Below, one piece after another: positions 20,389 through 21,887 of a stretch of DNA of 21,887 nt (its first letter is position 1; every line of letters begins with the position of its first letter). A program made the position numbers and the translations under genes. Below the pieces are notes generated by a model. That model made no database searches and was not told the origin of the DNA. It was given only the letters and a program-made list of their open reading frames with translations. This DNA is from Kiloniellales bacterium. Its GTDB lineage: Bacteria > Pseudomonadota > Alphaproteobacteria > Kiloniellales > JAKSDN01. Location of the stretch: assembly GCA_022360075.1 (NCBI GenBank), contig JAKSDN010000711.1, positions 1 to 21,887 of the forward strand, in the 5' to 3' direction.

Positions 20389-21532
20389 GCCGCTCAAGTC
20401 CGGCCGCACCGGCTACTACTTCACAACGCCGCCCTGGGCGCGAAAACGCCCGAACTGCCCGGTCCAAAGCGAGGCCTTGCCGAGCGATCCCGCCGAGATG
20501 CTGGCGCGCGCCAAGTTCCTCAACGAGATGCTGGACGCCTTCCGCACGGGCAACGACGAGGGCGCAGCTCTGCCCGGCTCGGTCGCCTGGCTGGAGCGCT
20601 GGTTCCTCAAGCACAGGAAGGTGACGCGCCTGTCCGACAAGACGCAGAACGACTACGCCCGCTGGTTCAAGCTGATCACCGACTTGCCGATCGAAGAGGA
20701 AGACGCCGAGTCAGGGAGGCCGGTCAAGACGATCGGCCAGTTTCAAATCCGCGCGATCGACTACGAAATCGCCGACATGATTTACGAGAGCTTGCAGTGG
20801 GTCGGCGAGCGCCGCCGGCTGCGCACCGCCAACGCGGCCATGGCCGTCGCGCGCCTGGCCTGGCGCTATGCAATCCGCGCCGGCTATGCCGACGTCAATC
20901 CCTTCAAGAAGATGGACCTGGACCATCCGAAGAGCGGCACGGTCCCGGCGACGCGCGCGCAGCTCGAGCGCTTCATCACCGCGGCCGACGCGCTCGGCCT
21001 GCCGGCGGTCGGCACGGCAGCGCTGATCACCTTCGAGCTGATCCAGCGCGAAGTCGACGTGCTGGGGCGCCTGTCCTGGTCCGACGTCAAGCCCGACCGG
21101 ATCAAGATTGTGCACCACAAGACGCACAAGGAAGTCTGGCTGCCCCTGCACGACGAGGATGGCGAGCTCTTTCCAGGCCTGGCCGCGCGCCTCGAGCGGA
21201 CGCCGCGGCGCGGCGCGCTGGTGATCATGCGCGACCGTGCGTCGGGCCGGAAGGGCGCTAAGGTGCACCTGCCCTATGACGAGCACCTGTTTCGCAAGCA
21301 TGTTCGCTTAGCACGCGAGCATGCCGGGCTGCCCGACAGCTTCACGTTCCTGTCCTGCCGCCACGGCGGTATGACCGAGGCTGGCGACAGCGAAATGACG
21401 GATCAGGAGCTCTCGGCCTTCAGCGGGCGATCGCGGGCGACGCTCAAGGTCTACACGCACAAGACCGAAGCGCAGAAGCTCAACGCCCTGCGCAAACGCC
21501 GGGCCTTGCGTCTCGCCGAAGAACGTTCCTAG
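20360..21532 (+). CDS. int: Tyrosine recombinase (phage integrase)
   Basis: I take the ATG at 20360 (390 residues). A GTG at 20351 preceded by GGGGG is an alternative that adds 3 residues. The N-terminal part (about 1-170) includes the arm and core-binding region. The catalytic domain has Arg230 (ELIQREVDVLGRLSWSDV), a Lys in HHKTHKEVWLPL, Arg334 in FLSCRHGGMTEAGD and the nucleophile Tyr365 (TLKVYTHKT). The HGGMTE/SG motif form is typical of a group of alphaproteobacterial phage integrases. The His expected three residues before Arg334 is Leu331, and the His/Trp after the SG motif is Arg357 (SGRSRATLK). The gene reads into the adjacent tRNA-Lys 3' end, its likely attachment site. Confidence 0.9.
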   Translation: MDLPRHVTPKPLKSGRTGYYFTTPPWARKRPNCPVQSEALPSDPAEMLARAKFLNEMLDAFRTGNDEGAALPGSVAWLERWFLKHRKVTRLSDKTQNDYARWFKLITDLPIEEEDAESGRPVKTIGQFQIRAIDYEIADMIYESLQWVGERRRLRTANAAMAVARLAWRYAIRAGYADVNPFKKMDLDHPKSGTVPATRAQLERFITAADALGLPAVGTAALITFELIQREVDVLGRLSWSDVKPDRIKIVHHKTHKEVWLPLHDEDGELFPGLAARLERTPRRGALVIMRDRASGRKGAKVHLPYDEHLFRKHVRLAREHAGLPDSFTFLSCRHGGMTEAGDSEMTDQELSAFSGRSRATLKVYTHKTEAQKLNALRKRRALRLAEERS

Positions 21533-21575
21533 AATGAAATGTCGGAACGAGATGTCCGAAAAGTCGGAATGAAAT
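21532..21575. repeat. Candidate integrase arm-type repeats
   Basis: GAATGAAAT occurs at 21532-21540 and 21567-21575. Between them are GTCGGAA (21541-21547), GTCCGAA (21554-21560) and GTCGGAA (21563-21569). Tandem short repeats between int and the tRNA att site are typical arm-binding sites. Confidence 0.45.
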
Positions 21576-21601
21576 AATCTTTCGGCCTAAGTCTTTGAAA
21601 T

Positions 21602-21677
<76 letters not shown>

Positions 21678-21692
21678 ACACGCGGGAACGGG

Positions 21693-21721
21693 TAGATAGC
21701 AACTCCGCCCTGCTTTGTCGA
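21693..21721 (-). promoter_or_regulatory. tRNA-Lys promoter
   Basis: On the minus strand TCGACA (21721-21716), 17 bases, TATCTA (21698-21693), with the tRNA 5' end 16 bases beyond the -10. Good spacing and near-consensus boxes. Confidence 0.6.
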
Positions 21722-21801
21722 GGGGTTGACTCGCTGGAGGAAAGGCGGGCTGGTCGCTGCCCTCTCACGCCGGCTGCATCGCGGCAAACCGGCCCTTCCG
21801 C

Positions 21802-21887
21802 CGTCATTGCGAGCCGGCGTCAGCCGGCGCGGCGATCCAGAGCTACCGCGCAGGTGGCCGCAGTCTGGATCGCTTCGCTGCGCTCGC
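21802..21887. repeat. Palindromic interspersed repeat of host DNA, cut by the window end
   Basis: CGTCATTGCGAGC begins at 21802. GCGATCCAGA (21832-21841) and TCTGGATCGC (21864-21873) are perfect inverse arms, and CTTCGCTGCGCTCGC at the end is the start of the outer inverse arm. Such GTCATTGCGAGC/GCGATCCAG palindromes are common intergenic repeats in alphaproteobacteria. Confidence 0.75.

Overview
The window is the immunity, replication and head half of a lambda-like (siphovirus-type) prophage in a GC-rich bacterium, most likely an alphaproteobacterium. The evidence for the host is the high GC content, the GTG/TTG-rich start codon use, the style of the S24-like repressors and integrase, and a GCGATCCAGA-type palindromic interspersed repeat in the chromosomal flank. 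The prophage sits against a tRNA-Lys(CTT) gene (21602-21677, minus strand), with the integrase reading toward the 3' end of the tRNA. The other prophage end (tail, lysis, distal att site) lies left of base 1. The genus cannot be named from this sequence.

Layout from right to left. 21678-21887 is host DNA. 19321-21532 (plus) is the integration module: two small proteins, one of them an HTH/ribbon-helix-helix-like regulator, then a 40-residue membrane peptide, an excisionase-like protein and a tyrosine recombinase. 17632-18951 (minus) is a pentapeptide-repeat protein with a coiled-coil/membrane tail. 16098-17616 (plus) carries two tandem S24-fold repressors. 15789-16037 (minus) is a Cro-like protein that diverges from the repressors over a compact promoter/operator region.

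The leftward (minus) genes continue with a nucleotide-hydrolase-like protein (14791-15381), an unknown protein (13372-13836), an MT-A70 adenine methyltransferase (10381-11400), an unknown protein, a replication initiator with iteron-like repeats inside its gene (9156-10061) and a probable late regulator (8521-9159). The packaging/head operon follows: small terminase, large terminase, gpW-like joiner, portal, prohead protease-capsid fusion, DUF2190 protein, and three structural or unknown proteins running off the left edge.

The most unusual part is 11480-14672. Three paralogous membrane-anchored pentapeptide-repeat genes lie on the plus strand, antisense to the early leftward genes and interleaved with them. 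They share a constant N-terminal membrane module and a constant C-terminal tail around a pentapeptide stretch of variable length, and two of them share a 43-nt leader. Together with the fourth pentapeptide gene next to the repressors, they look like an accreted family of prophage accessory genes ('morons') of unknown function, perhaps acting in superinfection exclusion or host modification (inference).

Genes are packed with 1-4 nt and longer overlaps, and many start codons are GTG or TTG. All coordinates and motifs were read by eye. Family names rest on remembered motif patterns and not on a database search.
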